This document shows, piece by piece, positions 62,284 through 64,000 of a stretch of 64,000 nucleotides of DNA (position 1 is the first letter of the stretch; each line of letters opens with the position of its first letter). The notes under the pieces were generated by a model that made no database searches, had not been told where the DNA came from, and saw only the letters and a list, made by a program, of their open reading frames with translations. The position numbers and the translations under genes are program-made. Location of the stretch: positions 434,001 to 498,000 of the forward strand of contig NZ_CP148752.1 of the NCBI RefSeq assembly GCF_040448305.1. The letters run 5' to 3'. The DNA comes from Pseudomonas fluorescens. Its GTDB lineage: Bacteria; Pseudomonadota; Gammaproteobacteria; Pseudomonadales; Pseudomonadaceae.

Positions 62284-63690
62284 TCAGCGCAAATTGATGC
62301 CTGTCGATTGCAGCAACTTGCCATCCCGATCGTGGTAATTCACCTGAATGCGTTCTGCATCGATGACCAGGTGCGCGAAGTTATCCCGACTGATGACTTT
62401 GCCATTCAATTCCTGTCGATATTCACCTGCATCGTTGCGTGCCAATGGCCGGTCGAGGATAAAGCTGGATCGACTGGCATAGGGCATCAGTTTGATGTTG
62501 CACAATGGCGACGACACGATGGTGTGCACCTCAAAGTCCGGGTCTTCGCTGTGGGTCAGTCGACTGGTCAAGGAGCCGTGAACGTCACCGGAAACGAAAA
62601 TGACATTCTTCAGCCGGTGCGAACGAATGGTCTCCAGCAACCGCAGCCGTTGCCCGGGAAAACCGGCCCAGGCGTCATACCCGTTTTGCCTGGCATCGGG
62701 GAAGAACATCACGCTGGTGACCACCAGTTTGACCCGCGCCGGGCTGCGGATCAGCCATTGGCACAGGGCATATTCCTGTTCGGTATCAAGCAGGCGGCGA
62801 TCATCGGCGGATAGATTGCGCCGGGTGCGACTATCGGTGACAAACCATTCGATATCGCCATCGGTGAACTGATACCAATAGTGCTTCGGATGCCGGCGGA
62901 TCCGCCCATCGTCAAGTAATTCAAATGCCGGGCTGTGGCTGGCTTGATATAACTCATAAGCAGTGATGGCGTTTTTATATAGAGCATCATCGCCTGATCT
63001 TTTCTTGGCCGGCCAGTTATCTTCAATTTCGTGATCGTCGAGGATCATGTAAGTCGATAGGTTGGCCATTAACCTGGAAATATGCGGCTGGGAGAAAGCT
63101 GCACGGTATTTTGCGAGAATTTGCTGATATTCGCGGTCAGGCGCGAAAAAATTCAAATCATCGACATAGATCTGATCGCCAGTCATCAACATCGCGCTGA
63201 CCGGCGGGTCGGCTTGCTGTGCCAGTTGTGTAATCGAGGCAAATATCCGGTCGCCCAGGTGTGGCGCCGACGGGATGCCGGCGGTCATCCGCAAGTAACG
63301 GCATGAGCCAACGAAATAGGCTCGTGGCGTGCCGAGCGTGCCGGATCGGGTGCGCAAGCGATAGAGTTCTTGCGGCCATTGCAGCGGCAGTTCTTGCAGC
63401 GAATCCACGGAGTGCCCGGCACTGGTGGTGCTGAACCAGCCGGCCTGGTATTCGTATTCGGTATCGGCCGCCAGGTTATTGAGAGTAATGACATCGGACA
63501 TGTCTTGCAGGTTTGTCAGCCTTGCAAAGGTAGTTTTAAGCCATTGTTCATGCCCGGACTGCCGATAACGGATGCCGGCAAATACGGGTGCATCTTTTTG
63601 CGCTTTGCCGCGCACAAAGATACGCGCGTGATCAGTTGTAGTGTGCCCAACTATTGGGCCGACAGAGAGTTTTAGCATGTTCGAATCCAT
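62284..63690 (-). CDS. PhoD-like metallophosphatase
   Basis: The 468-residue protein has an N-terminal beta-sandwich (about residues 10-115) and a metallophosphatase domain with GSCRY, MTGDQIYVDD, DDHEIEDNW and SGDVHGS as metal-binding motifs, the PhoD pattern. Unlike exported PhoD enzymes it has no Tat or Sec signal, so it is probably cytoplasmic. The substrate is unknown. Two close starts exist (63690 and 63678); neither has a clear ribosome-binding site. Confidence 0.85.
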   Translation of the reverse strand: MDSNMLKLSVGPIVGHTTTDHARIFVRGKAQKDAPVFAGIRYRQSGHEQWLKTTFARLTNLQDMSDVITLNNLAADTEYEYQAGWFSTTSAGHSVDSLQELPLQWPQELYRLRTRSGTLGTPRAYFVGSCRYLRMTAGIPSAPHLGDRIFASITQLAQQADPPVSAMLMTGDQIYVDDLNFFAPDREYQQILAKYRAAFSQPHISRLMANLSTYMILDDHEIEDNWPAKKRSGDDALYKNAITAYELYQASHSPAFELLDDGRIRRHPKHYWYQFTDGDIEWFVTDSRTRRNLSADDRRLLDTEQEYALCQWLIRSPARVKLVVTSVMFFPDARQNGYDAWAGFPGQRLRLLETIRSHRLKNVIFVSGDVHGSLTSRLTHSEDPDFEVHTIVSSPLCNIKLMPYASRSSFILDRPLARNDAGEYRQELNGKVISRDNFAHLVIDAERIQVNYHDRDGKLLQSTGINLR

Positions 63691-63852
63691 TCGAATAATG
63701 AACTAATCAACCAGTGGCTTTAAACGTTGCCATCGTAGTTTTGGGCTTTAAGGCTAAGTGTTTGCTGGCGGGAAAATATCGGGCAAAAAGGGATGGGGGG
63801 TGTGGGGTAATCAAACCAGGCATGTAGGACATTGCCTGCGTTTCGTGCAGGC

Positions 63853-63879
63853 AAAAAAAGCCCCGCCAAATTGGCGGGG
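63853..63879 (-). terminator. Rho-independent terminator of aceF
   Basis: Read on the minus strand, CCCCGCCAA pairs with TTGGCGGGG, followed by a run of seven T. It lies about 70 bases after the aceF stop. Confidence 0.9.
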
Positions 63880-63915
63880 TTGAGGTACGAGCGTGGCGCT
63901 CGGAAACGTGGAACG

Positions 63916-63947
63916 CGATCGGCCCTCCGGTGAAGGAGGGCCGATCG
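63916..63947 (-). terminator. Hairpin directly after the aceF stop
   Basis: CGATCGGCCCTCC (63916-63928) pairs with GGAGGGCCGATCG (63935-63947) over 13 bases with a six-base loop. There is no T-run. It may protect the 3' end of the aceEF mRNA. Confidence 0.7.
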
Positions 63948-63950
63948 GTG

Positions 63951-64000
63951 TTACAGGAGCATGGTGCGGATGTCGCCCAGCAGATCGCTCAGACGCTTGG
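63951..64000 (-). CDS. aceF: Pyruvate dehydrogenase E2, extreme C-terminus
   Basis: Only the last 16 codons are present (ending RLSDLLGDIRTMLL, then TAA at 63951-63953). This is the ending expected of the dihydrolipoamide acetyltransferase AceF, and aceF is the gene after dipA in P. aeruginosa. The rest lies outside the window. Confidence 0.75.
   Translation of the reverse strand, partial: KRLSDLLGDIRTMLL

Overview
The window is chromosomal DNA of a Pseudomonas, most likely of the P. fluorescens group. It is GC-rich, most genes sit in tight overlapping runs, and nine inverted pairs of GTGGGAGCG-type REP sequences (REPIN-like) plus two pairs of a GTGGCGAGGGAG type lie between or inside operons. 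From memory, the backbone order gltB-gltD-hemE ... MFS-LysR ... parA-like ... trxC-selO-mscK-nhaP2 ... acyl-CoA dehydrogenase ... msrA-dipA ... aceF follows the PA5036 to PA5016 stretch of P. aeruginosa. Large accessory blocks appear inserted into it.

Layout. 1-3584: end of gltB, then gltD and hemE. 3824-14737: a secreted chitin-active lytic polysaccharide monooxygenase, then a complete type II secretion operon gspC-D-E-F-G-H-I-J-K-L-M with overlapping or nearly overlapping genes, which probably exports the LPMO. 14730-17031: an MFS transporter and a divergent LysR regulator. 17332-17822: a small DUF6124-type gene behind a long structured leader. 17962-36159: a 20-gene aryl polyene (APE) pigment cluster on the minus strand, holding two ACPs, ketosynthases, reductase, dehydratases, aryl-acid ligase, ammonia-lyase, export genes, a halogenase-like flavoprotein, a methyltransferase and an unexpected antiporter-like membrane protein. 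36515-44561: parA-like, trxC, selO, mscK-type channel and nhaP2-type antiporter. 44562-45882: an AT-richer patch with an orphan serralysin-type secretion domain. 45883-48429: a second-type zapA pair and a chemoreceptor. 48550-56506: acyl-CoA dehydrogenase and the putA/putP proline pair, with five GGTGCAACC-like operators between the two. 56701-64000: a second small gene with the same kind of structured leader, rlmJ, msrA, a dipA-type phosphodiesterase, a PhoD-like phosphatase and the end of aceF.

The most interesting item is the pair of about 220-240 nt leaders at 17332-17555 and 56701-56942. They share a 16-base-pair stem with compensatory changes, a UUCG-capped inner hairpin, an identical 11-nt block, an upstream CACTGA/TCAGTG dyad and a hairpin over the start region, and each precedes a small protein gene of unknown function. 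Other points worth a look are a REPIN lying in frame within the signal-peptide region of the APE lolA-like gene, the WxWxIP halogenase motif in the APE flavoprotein, the antiporter within the pigment operon, the GspC without a PDZ domain, and the orphan type I secretion domain. No tRNA, rRNA, CRISPR array, prophage or insertion sequence was seen.
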